DNA of 60,365 nucleotides, taken from the NCBI GenBank assembly GCA_011391285.1, contig JAABQU010000277.1, forward strand, positions 1-60,365. Reading direction: 5' to 3'. This document shows, one piece after another, positions 1 to 8,843 of the stretch. A program made the translations under genes and the position numbers. Below the pieces are notes generated by a model. The model had not been told where the DNA came from. It ran no database searches and worked only from the letters and a program-made list of their open reading frames with translations. How positions within the stretch are numbered: the stretch's first letter is position 1; every line of letters begins with the position of its first letter. The DNA comes from Thiobacillus sp. GTDB lineage: Bacteria > Pseudomonadota > Gammaproteobacteria > Burkholderiales > Thiobacillaceae.

Positions 1-1609
1 CCACCGGGAAGTCCCAGTTGCCTTCGGGGATCGGGGAGACCGGTGCGGTGGTGGTCGCGGCGGTGCCGGCAACGGCTTCAGCCGCCGCGCCGCCCGCGCC
101 CAGCCAGGAGTCGGGCGCCTCGATGACCTGCTTCAGCGTGGCGAGATACAGCGCGACGTCGGCGCCGTTCAGCACGCGGTGGTCACCGGTGATGGTGAAG
201 GGCGTGCCCTGCGGCCCGTTGGCGGCGATCGCCAGGATCGCGGCGATGCCGGGGGTGGGGATCGCGGTGAAGTGCGACACGCCCAGCATGCCCATGTTGG
301 AAATGGTGAAGGTGGGGTTGGAATATTCGGCCGGTGCGAGCTTGCGCACGCGTGCGCGCTCGACCAGGCCGGTCCAGTCGCTTTGCAGCGCCTCCAGCGG
401 CTTCTTCTCGATGCCGTGCAGAATCGGCACCACCAGGCCGCCGTCGTTCGACATCACGGCGACGCCGAAGTCGTGGTTGTCGCGTTCGACCAGCTTGTCG
501 ACCGGCTGGTAGGCCCAGTTCATGCGCGGGAATTTCGCCATCGCGACCGAGCAGGCCTTGGCGATCGCCACCGTCACCGAGACCTTCTTCGCCTTGGCGG
601 CGGCGGTCAGTGCGGCGGTGTTGATGTTCATCGTGACGTTGAAGGTCGGCAGCGTGAGCGATGCGGTCATCGCGTGGCTCACGGCCTTTTCCATGGAGGT
701 CATCTTGCGACCCTGGCCCGGCACGTCGACCTGCGGCAGCGAGTGCGCGACTTCCTGCATCGACGGACGCGCACGCGCCACGTCGGCGGCGACGATGACG
801 CCCGACGGACCGGTGCCGGCCAGACCGGTGAGGTTCACGCCCAGCTGCGCCGCGACCTTGCGCGCGTAGGGGCTGGCCTGGCGGCCCGACGGACGCGCCA
901 CCGGGGGCAGGGTGCCTTCGGCGGAAATCTGCGCCGGCGCGGCCTTGGGCATGGGGATGTGCGCCGGTTTGTCGGCCGCATGCGGCGCGACCTTGTGCAG
1001 GTCCTTGACCTTGTGGTCGGCGGAAATCGTCACGCCGGTGTCGTTGGCCTTGGAGGCGTCGTCGACGATGAAGCCCATCGGGTGGCCGACCTCGACCACG
1101 CTGCCCACGTCGGCAATGGGGCCGGAGAGGAAACCGTCCTGGAACACTTCGACATCCATGATGGCCTTGTCGGTTTCCACCGTGGCGACGATGTCGCCGC
1201 GCTTGATGACGTCACCCGGCTGTTTTTCCCAGGTGACGACGACGCCTTCGGTCATGGTGTCCGACAGCTGCGGCATGACGATCGGCGTGCCGGCGTGGTG
1301 CGGGATCATCTCGGTCTGGGCCTGTTCCGCCACCACTTCGTCGGCGGCAATTGCCACGTCGCCTGCGGTGTCGGTGATGTAGCCGAGTGCGGCGCCGACG
1401 GCGATAGTCGCGCCGACGTCAGCCAGCGGACCGGCCAGATAGCCAGCCTTGAACACTTCGACGTCCATGATGGCCTTGTCGGTCTCGACCGTGGCGACGA
1501 TATCGCCGCGCTCGACGCGGTCGCCGGGCTGCTTTTCCCAGGTGACGACCACGCCCTCGGTCATGGTGTCCGAGAGCTGCGGCATCGTGATGGCGTAATG
1601 TTGGGACAT
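1..1609 (-). CDS. pdhC: Pyruvate dehydrogenase E2 (dihydrolipoamide acetyltransferase), 3' end beyond window
   Basis: Acetyl-transferring core of the pyruvate dehydrogenase complex; cytoplasmic. About 536 residues are visible with no stop. In order: lipoyl domain 1 (lipoylated Lys near residue 45 in TDKAIMDVEVF), lipoyl domain 2 (Lys near 148), a peripheral-subunit-binding domain near 246-278 (SPYARKVAAQLGV), then the catalytic domain ending near residue 495. The catalytic motif reads DHRVLNG, so Asn replaces the Asp of the common HxxxDG; chloroplast-type E2s also lack that Asp. After the catalytic domain an Ala/Thr/Pro linker leads into NWDFPV and off the window, longer than a normal E2. The ATG at 1609 sits directly before the first lipoyl domain. 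It lies 71 nt downstream of the E1 beta gene. Family call is firm; what the extension becomes is unknown. Confidence 0.95.
   Translation of the reverse strand, partial: MSQHYAITMPQLSDTMTEGVVVTWEKQPGDRVERGDIVATVETDKAIMDVEVFKAGYLAGPLADVGATIAVGAALGYITDTAGDVAIAADEVVAEQAQTEMIPHHAGTPIVMPQLSDTMTEGVVVTWEKQPGDVIKRGDIVATVETDKAIMDVEVFQDGFLSGPIADVGSVVEVGHPMGFIVDDASKANDTGVTISADHKVKDLHKVAPHAADKPAHIPMPKAAPAQISAEGTLPPVARPSGRQASPYARKVAAQLGVNLTGLAGTGPSGVIVAADVARARPSMQEVAHSLPQVDVPGQGRKMTSMEKAVSHAMTASLTLPTFNVTMNINTAALTAAAKAKKVSVTVAIAKACSVAMAKFPRMNWAYQPVDKLVERDNHDFGVAVMSNDGGLVVPILHGIEKKPLEALQSDWTGLVERARVRKLAPAEYSNPTFTISNMGMLGVSHFTAIPTPGIAAILAIAANGPQGTPFTITGDHRVLNGADVALYLATLKQVIEAPDSWLGAGGAAAEAVAGTAATTTAPVSPIPEGNWDFPV
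1142..1585 (-). repeat. Near-identical duplicated lipoyl-domain coding segments in E2
   Basis: Two 135-nt stretches, 1451-1585 and 1142-1276, encode 45-residue segments that differ only at about three residues just after the shared EKQPGD. Differences between the copies at DNA level are mostly synonymous. The offset is 309 nt (103 codons). This points to recent duplication or ongoing gene conversion of the lipoyl domain. Confidence 0.85.
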
Positions 1610-1629
1610 ATTTCTTTCCGTGAAGGTTA

Positions 1630-1673
1630 GGGGGAAGGTGTGAACTGGGGAAAGCGCAGGCGCGCCTTCCCCC
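1630..1673 (-). other. Possible intercistronic hairpin between E1 beta and E2
   Basis: GGGGGAAGG at 1630-1638 can pair perfectly with CCTTCCCCC at 1665-1673 across a 26-nt loop, in the gap between the two genes. There is no U-run on the minus-strand side, so it is more likely an mRNA stability or processing element than a terminator. No function is shown. Confidence 0.3.
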
Positions 1674-1680
1674 TCACGCC

Positions 1681-2664
1681 TTACGCCTTACCAAAAATCT
1701 TCAGAACGGCCTTCACCACATCCTCGTGATCCGGGATCGCCGCTTTTTCCAGCGTGTGGTTGTAGGGCTGCGGCACCAGTGCCGAGTGGACGCGCACCGG
1801 GGCGGCGTCCAGTTCGAAGAAGCATTCTTCGTTGATGATGGCGATCACTTCGGAGCCGACGCCGACCGGCGCTTCGTCTTCTTCGGCGATGACGGCGCGG
1901 TGGGTCTTGCTGACCGACTTCCGGATGCCTTCGCGATCCAGCGGCGACAGCGAATAGAGGTCGACGACTTCAGCCGAGATGCCGTACTGCTTGTCGAGGA
2001 TTTCGGCAGCCTTCAGGCACCAGTGCACCGAAATGTTGTAGCCAAACAGGGTCACGTCGGTGCCGGAACGCGCAACTTCCGAGCCTTCCAGCGGGTGGAA
2101 GTATTCCGCGTCCGGTACTTCGCCCTTCATGTTGTACATGAGTTCGTGTTCGTTGATGAACACGGGGTCGTCGCAGCGGATCGCCGATTTCAAGAGACCA
2201 TAGGCCTGCTTGGGGTTGGACGGCGTCACCACGCGCAGGCCGGCGATGCCCATGAACACTTTTTCCATGCGCGCCGAGTGCTGCGCGCCGAGCTGGTGCG
2301 CCGCGCCGCCGGCGGAGCGGAACACGCACGGGGCCGTGAGCTGGCCGCCGGACATGTAGCGTACCTTGGCGGCGGAGTTGAACATCTGGTCCATCGCCAG
2401 CCAGGCGAAGTTGACCGACATGATTTCGATGATGGGACGGACGCCGAGGAAGGAGGCGCCGATGCCGAGGCCTGTGAAGCCGCCTTCGGAAATCGGCGTG
2501 TCCATCACGCGCAGCGGGCCGTATTTTTCGTACAGGCCCTTGGTCGCCTTATAGGTGCCGCCGGCCACGCCGATGTCCTCGCCCATGCAGATGACCAGGG
2601 GGTCGCGTGCCATTTCTTCGTCGTGGGCGCGCTGAATCGCTTCCCAGTACATGATGTTTGCCAT
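1681..2664 (-). CDS. pdhB: Pyruvate dehydrogenase E1 component, beta subunit
   Basis: Beta subunit of the heterotetrameric E1 that decarboxylates pyruvate with thiamine diphosphate and loads acetyl onto the E2 lipoyl arm. 327 residues, the usual length for PdhB/AcoB proteins. It starts MANIMYWEAIQRAHDEEM and carries the family blocks MGEDIGVAGGTYKATKGL, DTPISEGGFTGLGIGAS and a C-terminal transketolase-C domain with VIAEEDEAPVGVGSEV. The ATG at 2664 lies 19 nt after the E1 alpha stop, so the two subunits are co-transcribed in equal dose. An alpha/beta E1 rather than single-chain AceE marks this as the type shared with branched-chain and acetoin complexes. A substrate other than pyruvate cannot be excluded from sequence alone. 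Confidence 0.95.
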   Translation of the reverse strand: MANIMYWEAIQRAHDEEMARDPLVICMGEDIGVAGGTYKATKGLYEKYGPLRVMDTPISEGGFTGLGIGASFLGVRPIIEIMSVNFAWLAMDQMFNSAAKVRYMSGGQLTAPCVFRSAGGAAHQLGAQHSARMEKVFMGIAGLRVVTPSNPKQAYGLLKSAIRCDDPVFINEHELMYNMKGEVPDAEYFHPLEGSEVARSGTDVTLFGYNISVHWCLKAAEILDKQYGISAEVVDLYSLSPLDREGIRKSVSKTHRAVIAEEDEAPVGVGSEVIAIINEECFFELDAAPVRVHSALVPQPYNHTLEKAAIPDHEDVVKAVLKIFGKA

Positions 2665-2683
2665 GCTGTCTTTTCCTTAAACC

Positions 2684-3685
2684 TTAAGCGGCTTTGCCCG
2701 TGAGCCACGGGAGCTGGGTTTCGCGATCGGCGAAAACGTATTTTTCGAGGTCCTCGACGCGCGGTTCGGGCGACTCTTCGGAGAACTTGATGACTTCGTT
2801 TTCGATGTAGGCGTCGGTTTCCTTTTCCAGCGCCTCGAACTCGGCCATGGTCAGGGCGCCTTCCTTGATCAGGCGGTCGCGCAGGATGAAGATGGGGTCG
2901 CGCTGCTTCCACAGTTCTTCTTCCTCACGCGAGCGGTAGCCGCGGGAGTCGGACATCGAGTGGCCGCGATAGCGGTAGGTCATCAGTTCGAGGAAGAAGG
3001 GGCCGTTGCCGGAACGCACGTGGTCGACTGCCTTGCGCGCGTGCTCGTAGACGACTTCGATGTCCTGGCCGTCGCATTCGTCAGCCGGGATGTTGTAGCC
3101 GGCCACGCGCTTGTGCTGGTGGATCACGGCGGTGGAGCGCTCGATCGAGGTGCCGATGCCGTACAGGTTGTTTTCGCAGACGAACAGCACCGGCAGCTTC
3201 CACAGCGCGGCCATGTTCAGCGTCTCGTGGAACACGCCCTGGTTGTTGGCGGCGTCGCCGAGGAAGCAGATGGCGATCTCGTCGCCGCCCTTCAGCTGGA
3301 TCGCCTTGGCGATGCCGGCTGCCAGCGGGAAGGGGCCGCCCACCAGTGCATAGCCGCCCATGAAGCGCTTGTCGGCATCGAAAATATGCATCGAGCCGCC
3401 GCGACCCTTCGAGGAACCGGTTTCCTTGCCGTACAGCTCGGCCATCACTTCCTTCGGATCGGCGCCGCACTTGATTGCGTGGACGTGGTCGCGGTAACCC
3501 GTGATGACGTAATCATGGCCGGGACGCGCCGCTTCCATCACGCCGTTGCAGCACGCTTCCTGGCCGGGATAGAGGTGGAGGAAGCCGCCGATCTTGCGTT
3601 CGATATAGGCCTGGTAGCAGCGCTCTTCAAAACGGCGGTGCAACACCATTTCGCGCAGCACGCGTTTCTTGTCTTCAATCTTCAT
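2684..3685 (-). CDS. pdhA: Pyruvate dehydrogenase E1 component, alpha subunit
   Basis: Thiamine-diphosphate-binding subunit of the E1 heterotetramer. 333 residues from the ATG at 3685 (MKIEDKKRVLREMVLHRRFE), preceded by an AAGGG Shine-Dalgarno-like stretch. The frame stays open upstream to 4027, but that part overlaps the divergent aminopeptidase and is not family-like. The TPP motif is present as GDAANNQGVFHE ... FVCENN; the usual third residue Gly (GDG) is Ala here. The phosphorylation-loop-like YRYRGHSMSDS is present. First gene of the E1 alpha-E1 beta-E2 operon, divergent from the M17 peptidase with 97 nt between the starts. Confidence 0.95.
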   Translation of the reverse strand: MKIEDKKRVLREMVLHRRFEERCYQAYIERKIGGFLHLYPGQEACCNGVMEAARPGHDYVITGYRDHVHAIKCGADPKEVMAELYGKETGSSKGRGGSMHIFDADKRFMGGYALVGGPFPLAAGIAKAIQLKGGDEIAICFLGDAANNQGVFHETLNMAALWKLPVLFVCENNLYGIGTSIERSTAVIHQHKRVAGYNIPADECDGQDIEVVYEHARKAVDHVRSGNGPFFLELMTYRYRGHSMSDSRGYRSREEEELWKQRDPIFILRDRLIKEGALTMAEFEALEKETDAYIENEVIKFSEESPEPRVEDLEKYVFADRETQLPWLTGKAA

Positions 3686-3782
3686 TCGGTTACCCTTGAG
3701 GTTGGGTCGTAAAAAATCAAACGCGCCATTATCCGGTAAACCCCGCTCCCCATCAAGAAAACGCCACCTCCCAGGAACCCCC

Positions 3783-5237
3783 ATGCTGCCTAAACTTGCT
3801 GAAAACAAACAGGAAATCACCGCCAAAACACTTGAAACCGCAGGCCATGCATTGCTGTTGCTCCCGGTGTCGAAATCCCTGCCCGAGATGCCCGGCAGCG
3901 CCGAACTCAAAGCTGCGATGAAGCGGCGTGATCTCAAGATCGACTCGCTGGCCAAGTCGCCGGTGGCTGTGCAGCTGCCCGGCGGGACGCTTGCGGTGGT
4001 GGCCATGCTGAAAGCCGACGCCAGCACTTTCGCGGCCCACGAGCAGGTGCGCCGCGGGCTGGCGCTATTGATGGCCGAGCATCCGAAGTCGCTGACGCTG
4101 GCGGTGTTCGGTGATGCCGCATTCAGGGCGCGCGCAGCGGACGCTGCCGTCTATGCGTCGCTGGTTAACGCCGTGCCGTTGCCGGCACGCAAGTCCAAGG
4201 CCGATGTGCCCGTCAAATCGGTTCAGCTGTTCGGCCACCAGTCCGCCGACCGCTTTGCGCGCATTCAGGCACTGGCAGAAGGCAACCTGCTCACGCGCAG
4301 CCTCACCGTGCAGGGTCCGGACGAACTCACCCCCGGCGTCTACCGCAAGCGCATCAAGGCGTTGGCCAAGCAGTACGGCTGGACGGTCGAGGAATTCGCT
4401 TTCGACAAGCTGAAAAAGATGGGCGCCGGTGCCTTCTGCGCCGTGGCGCAGGGTTCGCCGGCGAAGGATGCGGCCATCGTGCGCGTCAGCTACAAGGGAC
4501 CGAAAGCCAAGGCGAAGAAAGTGGCGTTCGTCGGCAAGGGCATCTGCTTCGACACCGGCGGCCACAACCTCAAGCCGGCCAAGTACATGCAGGGCATGCA
4601 CGAGGACATGAACGGCTCGGCGGTGGTGCTGGGCATCCTCGCCGCCGCATCAAAGTTGAAGCTGCCGATCGCGCTGGATGGCTGGGTCGCGCTCGCCGAG
4701 AACCACATCAGCCCGCAGGCCTACCGGCAGAACGAAGTGGTGACGGCGCTGAACGGCACCACCATCGAAGTCGTCCACACCGACGCCGAAGGCCGCATGG
4801 TACTGGCCGACACGCTGACGCTGGCGGCCAAGGCCAAGCCCGACCTCATCGCCGACTTCGCCACGCTGACCGGCTCGATGCACTACGCGCTCGGCAGCCG
4901 CATGTCCGGCGTGTTCGCCAGTTCCAGCGCGATCGCGCACCAGGCCTCGCGCGCGGCCACGGCCAGCGGCGAGCGCATCGTCGTCTTTCCCTATCCGGAA
5001 GACTACGACAGCAGCCTCGATTCCACCGTGGCCGACGTCAAGCAGTGCAGCATGGAAGGCGAAGCGGACCACATCCTCGCCACCCGCTTCCTGTCGCGCT
5101 TCGTCGGCGACACGCCGTGGCTGCACATGGACCTGTCGGGCCACAGCTGCAAGGGCGGGCTGGGTGCCGTGATCAGCGACGCCAACGGTTTCGGCGTGGC
5201 GTGGGGGATGGCGCTGCTGGACGGATTGCAGGGGTAA
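3783..5237 (+). CDS. M17-family leucyl aminopeptidase-like protein
   Basis: Cytoplasmic metallo-aminopeptidase of the M17 family. 484 residues from the ATG at 3783. N-terminal macro-like domain to about 170, then the catalytic domain. The five metal ligands of the family can be matched: Lys and Asp in GKGICFDTGG, Asp in HEDM, Asp and Glu in TDAEGR; the catalytic Arg is also in TDAEGR. The canonical NTDAEGR reads HTDAEGR, and the usual second lysine block ISLKP reads HNLKP, so this is a divergent branch rather than a standard PepA. The frame opens at 3669, but that would overlap the pdhA start. A strong hairpin terminator follows at 5311. Confidence 0.9.
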   Translation: MLPKLAENKQEITAKTLETAGHALLLLPVSKSLPEMPGSAELKAAMKRRDLKIDSLAKSPVAVQLPGGTLAVVAMLKADASTFAAHEQVRRGLALLMAEHPKSLTLAVFGDAAFRARAADAAVYASLVNAVPLPARKSKADVPVKSVQLFGHQSADRFARIQALAEGNLLTRSLTVQGPDELTPGVYRKRIKALAKQYGWTVEEFAFDKLKKMGAGAFCAVAQGSPAKDAAIVRVSYKGPKAKAKKVAFVGKGICFDTGGHNLKPAKYMQGMHEDMNGSAVVLGILAAASKLKLPIALDGWVALAENHISPQAYRQNEVVTALNGTTIEVVHTDAEGRMVLADTLTLAAKAKPDLIADFATLTGSMHYALGSRMSGVFASSSAIAHQASRAATASGERIVVFPYPEDYDSSLDSTVADVKQCSMEGEADHILATRFLSRFVGDTPWLHMDLSGHSCKGGLGAVISDANGFGVAWGMALLDGLQG

Positions 5238-5310
5238 GCCCCGGTACTCGCCAACCGCCCCGCGACCGTGATCGGTCGCAGGGCGGCTGGCGGGTTTTGC
5301 AATCAAGAAA

Positions 5311-5350
5311 AAGGGGATGTGGCCAGTGATCCTGGTCACATCCCCTCTTT
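5311..5350. terminator. Strong hairpin terminator, probably bidirectional
   Basis: GGGGATGTG at 5313-5321 pairs with CACATCCCC at 5337-5345, and the stem extends inward through GCCAG/CTGGT to a short loop. TCTTTGTTTG follows on the plus strand and TTTTTCTTGATT on the minus strand. It separates the plus-strand aminopeptidase from the minus-strand glycine-zipper gene. Confidence 0.8.
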
Positions 5351-5420
5351 GTTTGCCGAACGGGGTGGCGACTCGGCCCCCGGGTTCGGCCGCGCCATCA
5401 GGTGGCGCTAAAGGGCTTCA

Positions 5421-5753
5421 TTAGTCCTTGTGGTGTCCATGCTTGTTCTTGTGATGGCCGCGGTGCAGACCGTTGTCGTGGCGGCCCGGAACATAGACCA
5501 CTTCCTTTTCGACGATGACCTCCCGGGTCACCACCTTGGTTTCCTTGGAACCGCTGGTTGCAATGGCGGCTCCGGCTGCACCGCCCAGGGCGCCTCCGAT
5601 AATCGCGCCATCGCGGCCGCCGATGGCGGAACCCACGGCGGCTCCGGTGCCGCCGCCCAAGGCGCCCCCGATGACGGCATTCGTATCGACAGCGAAGACA
5701 GGCGTGGCGAAGGCGGCCAGAGCGACGAATAGGAATAGTTGTTTGCGTGCCAT
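5421..5753 (-). CDS. Secreted glycine-zipper protein with His-rich tail
   Basis: 110 residues. A signal peptide (1-21, cleaved after FAVFA-like PVFA) is followed by two Gly/Ala-rich glycine-zipper segments (about 27-65, IGGALGG repeats). Then comes a charged strand-like stretch (KVVTREVIVEKEVVYV) and a tail with seven histidines in the last 19 residues. Glycine-zipper domains insert in or span outer membranes; the His tail suggests metal binding. No specific function can be assigned. Monocistronic, ending near the shared terminator at 5311. Confidence 0.75.
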   Translation of the reverse strand: MARKQLFLFVALAAFATPVFAVDTNAVIGGALGGGTGAAVGSAIGGRDGAIIGGALGGAAGAAIATSGSKETKVVTREVIVEKEVVYVPGRHDNGLHRGHHKNKHGHHKD

Positions 5754-5997
5754 GTGGATTCTCTCCTGTGAAGTTTGGATTGCTGTCGGCTGGCTAGCAA
5801 GACCAGTGCCGTATCGGTAAGCACTTGATATTTCATGAAATGGCGGAAATTCAGAAGGCCGCAGGGGTGACGCGTTGCGACAGACCCTGACGAAATTGGG
5901 CAGTTTTTATCCCGCTGCGTTTTCTCGGGATGAGCGATGGCAGGGGATGGGATATGGTCCGGGCGCGCGCCCCGTTCGTCGCGGCAGCCAGGGAAAC

Positions 5998-8067
5998 CTA
6001 GAGCTGGTCGGCGATGAACTTGGCGATGTAATCGCTCCAGCCTACGGGCTTCGCCTCTGTCCATTCTTCGGAGCGAGCGAAATCGGCTTCGAACAGGTCG
6101 CGCTGGAGTCGCTCGGCAAAGCGCGGATCCGAGGTCGCGAGGTTGGTTTCCTGGTTGATTCGCAGGCTGAGCTTGTCGAAATTGGCTGAGCCGACGATGG
6201 CCCAGCCGTCGTAGAGCGCAGCCTTGACGTGCGTCATGCCGGGATAGCCGTAGACCCGGATGCCGTTGTTGAGAAAGGCATTGGCAGCGAGCAGGTTGGC
6301 GCTGCTCATGAAACCGGAGTCGTTGCGGGTGGGCAGGATGACGCGCACATCCACCCCGCGTCGGCGTGCCTGGATCAGTTCGACAATGAGTTCGTCGTCC
6401 GAGACATACGGTTGTTCGATATAGATGCGGGATTGGGCCTGACGGATCGCGGCCAGCTGGGCGCGCAGGATCTGCGCATCGCCGGTGCGCGTGTAGAGCG
6501 GGCGGATGTTCATGAAGTCGGGGCTGTCTGACTCGCCGCGGAAGGTTTCTTCCTTCAGGGTGGCGATGGCATAGGCGACATCCCCGCCCATGCCGGCGTG
6601 CGCCCAACTCTTGTCGAAATCCTTCTTCAGGCGGCCGACGATGGGGCCCTTCACCTCCACCATCAGGTCGTGCCACTCGTAGCGATACTCGCGGCCGATG
6701 TTCATGCCGCCGATGAAGGCACGATGGCGGTCGACGACGATGACCTTGGTGTGGTCGGAAGTTAGCCAGGGATTGTCGACCGCACGCACCTCGATGTTCG
6801 AGTCCTGGCGCAGATAGTCCTCAATCGAGACAGGCGGTTTTCTGACGGGGGCGTAATACGGCGATTTCGGGGGAACCTGTCCCGCCGCCAGGGTGCCGAG
6901 CCGGTCGATCAGCACGCGTACCCGGATTTCGCGCGAGCGCTGCTTCAGCAGATCGGCGATGCGCAGCGCATAGTCGTCGCTGTCGAAAATGTAGAGCCGG
7001 ATCTCGATCGATTCCTCGGCATCCTGGATCGCCTGCACCAGCGCCACGAAAAACGCCTCGCCATCGATCAGCGGTTGCATGCTTCCCCGGTATTGCTCGG
7101 AGCCGACGACTTGATCCAGTTGCCGCTCCCATGCGTCGAGGTCCATCTCCGGATCGTTGGAAAGCGGAGACGGCGCGTCGTTCGTTGCCGGCACGCCGCG
7201 TGGCAGCAGGGTGACGCCGGTGTGGGCGGTCAGCCAGAACAACCGGTGCGTCAGGGTGACCGGATGCCTGAGCGTGCTGAACACGTGGCTGCGCAGGGTC
7301 AGGGCATCGATCAGCCGCAGCGAAAATCCCAGTTTCTGGCCCGGCGGCAACGGGCTGGGTGCTTGCGCGATGAACACCGATTGCCTGCGGGCGAAATCGA
7401 ACAGCACGAACGTGCCGCCCAGTTCGTCCTCGCCCACCGCAAACAGCACCGGATCGCTGATTCCCGGGGTCTGCACCAGTTCCGCCATCAGATAGTCGCT
7501 GGCTTCGGCCGCGAACGCCTCCTCGCCGATACGCGCGCCGATCCGGAGTGCCACCGGCTTGTTTTCCAGCCTGTAGGTGTGGAGCGTACCCTCCATATCG
7601 CGATGCAGCACGAAGTCGATACCCTGCACCGTCACCAGCGTACCGGTTGCCTGATGGCCGGGCACGAGTCGTTCCAGAAGCGTGCGCATCAGGGCCTGCC
7701 AGCGGGTATTTTCGAACAACCTTACCCGCTGCCAGTCGCGCTGCAGTTCCGCAGGACTGGCCAGCGCTTCCGTGCTCAGGTCCATCATGGCCACGCGATA
7801 GTTGTGCTGGTCCGGGCGCAGATCATCAACCGGCCAGCTTGCGGCGAGGAATGCCGTGTCCTGCCCGATGCGGTATTGCAGCACCAGTTGACCGTCGCGG
7901 TAGAACGCGCCATCCGGCGACAGGCTCAGGAGCACCCCGGCCTCCGCCGGCGCCGCGGGGGCATCGGGCTGGGTGGCGCAACCACCCAGGCCGAGCGCCA
8001 GCACGACAAGCAGGGCGGCCCAGATCAGCAGGGCAGGGCGGGCGGTGGTGTGGCGGGCCGGATGCAT
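5998..8067 (-). CDS. Phospholipase D-like lipoprotein (two HKD motifs)
   Basis: 689 residues from the ATG at 8067. The frame is open to a GTG at 8133 with another ATG at 8082, but 8067 gives a normal lipoprotein signal (MHPARHTTARP, hydrophobic core, LGGC lipobox at residue 30). A long N-terminal region (about 40-300) resembles nothing I recognise and may be a beta-rich accessory domain. The C-terminal half has two PLD catalytic motifs: SDHTKVIVVD near 436 followed by GGMN, and THVKAALYDG near 614 followed by GSANFD. This pairing is typical of cardiolipin synthase / PLD hydrolases that cut or transfer phosphodiesters. The lipid anchor places it at a membrane facing the periplasm. Substrate unknown. 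Confidence 0.88.
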   Translation of the reverse strand: MHPARHTTARPALLIWAALLVVLALGLGGCATQPDAPAAPAEAGVLLSLSPDGAFYRDGQLVLQYRIGQDTAFLAASWPVDDLRPDQHNYRVAMMDLSTEALASPAELQRDWQRVRLFENTRWQALMRTLLERLVPGHQATGTLVTVQGIDFVLHRDMEGTLHTYRLENKPVALRIGARIGEEAFAAEASDYLMAELVQTPGISDPVLFAVGEDELGGTFVLFDFARRQSVFIAQAPSPLPPGQKLGFSLRLIDALTLRSHVFSTLRHPVTLTHRLFWLTAHTGVTLLPRGVPATNDAPSPLSNDPEMDLDAWERQLDQVVGSEQYRGSMQPLIDGEAFFVALVQAIQDAEESIEIRLYIFDSDDYALRIADLLKQRSREIRVRVLIDRLGTLAAGQVPPKSPYYAPVRKPPVSIEDYLRQDSNIEVRAVDNPWLTSDHTKVIVVDRHRAFIGGMNIGREYRYEWHDLMVEVKGPIVGRLKKDFDKSWAHAGMGGDVAYAIATLKEETFRGESDSPDFMNIRPLYTRTGDAQILRAQLAAIRQAQSRIYIEQPYVSDDELIVELIQARRRGVDVRVILPTRNDSGFMSSANLLAANAFLNNGIRVYGYPGMTHVKAALYDGWAIVGSANFDKLSLRINQETNLATSDPRFAERLQRDLFEADFARSEEWTEAKPVGWSDYIAKFIADQL

Positions 8068-8192
8068 GCCTGAATCATCCATCACCGCATTCGTGCCAGC
8101 AAGCGCCCTTCCTGCGCCTGCCTGCTCCTTCACCTATCATTGCGCTTCCCGGATTCAATCCTTCCTCACGGCCACGAATCCATGACGCAATC

Positions 8193-8843
8193 ATGACGCC
8201 GACTCCAGACTTCGCCCCCCTCTACGTAGACGACACCCTGCTGGTGGTCGACAAGCCCAGCGGCCTGCTCGCGGTGCCGGGACGCGGTGCCGACAAACAG
8301 GATTGCCTGAGTGCGCGGGTGCAGGCTCGCTATTCCGACGCCCTGATCGTACATCGGCTGGATATGGCCACGTCCGGGCTGATGGTGATGGCGCGCGGGC
8401 CGGCGGCACAGCGTGAACTCTCCAGGGCCTTTGCGGCGCGTGCGGTGAAGAAGCGCTACGTCGCGGTCGTGGCCGGCCGGCTGGAAACGCCATCCGAAGA
8501 ATGGGGAATAATCGACTGGCCGATCATCGTCGACTGGCCGAACCGGCCCTTGCGGATCATCGATCACCAACTGGGCAAGCCGAGCCTTACCCGCTGGCGT
8601 GTGCTGGGATACGACGAAGGAGCCGGAACAACCCGCGTCGAACTGGAGCCCGTCACCGGCCGCTCGCACCAGTTGCGGGTCCACTTGCGCGCGTTGGGCC
8701 ATCCGATCCTCGGCGATGCCCTTTATGCGCCGCCGGATGTGCAGGCGCTGGCCACGCGTCTGCTGTTGCATGCCGGCTCCTTGCAGCTTGTGCATCCGCT
8801 GACGGGGGACTTGTTGGTGTTTGAATGCCTGCCCCCTTTTTAG
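8193..8843 (+). CDS. rluA: RluA-type RNA pseudouridine synthase
   Basis: Isomerises uridine to pseudouridine in rRNA and/or tRNA. 216 residues, close to E. coli RluA (219), with no N-terminal S4 domain. The catalytic block VHRLDMATSG is at 53-62 with Asp57 as nucleophile, and GRSHQLRVHLRALGHPILGD is the second family block. The MATSG form of the motif is the one in RluA, which modifies 23S U746 and tRNA U32; that target is inferred. Divergent from the PLD lipoprotein. Confidence 0.9.
   Translation: MTPTPDFAPLYVDDTLLVVDKPSGLLAVPGRGADKQDCLSARVQARYSDALIVHRLDMATSGLMVMARGPAAQRELSRAFAARAVKKRYVAVVAGRLETPSEEWGIIDWPIIVDWPNRPLRIIDHQLGKPSLTRWRVLGYDEGAGTTRVELEPVTGRSHQLRVHLRALGHPILGDALYAPPDVQALATRLLLHAGSLQLVHPLTGDLLVFECLPPF

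Noticed and set aside
179..1630. 483-codon plus-strand frame opposite E2
   Set aside because: Shadow of the E2 gene; repeated pattern only mirrors the twin lipoyl domains.
3686..4027. N-terminal extension of E1 alpha
   Set aside because: Would overlap the M17 gene and lacks family similarity; MKIEDKK at 3685 fits E1 alpha starts.
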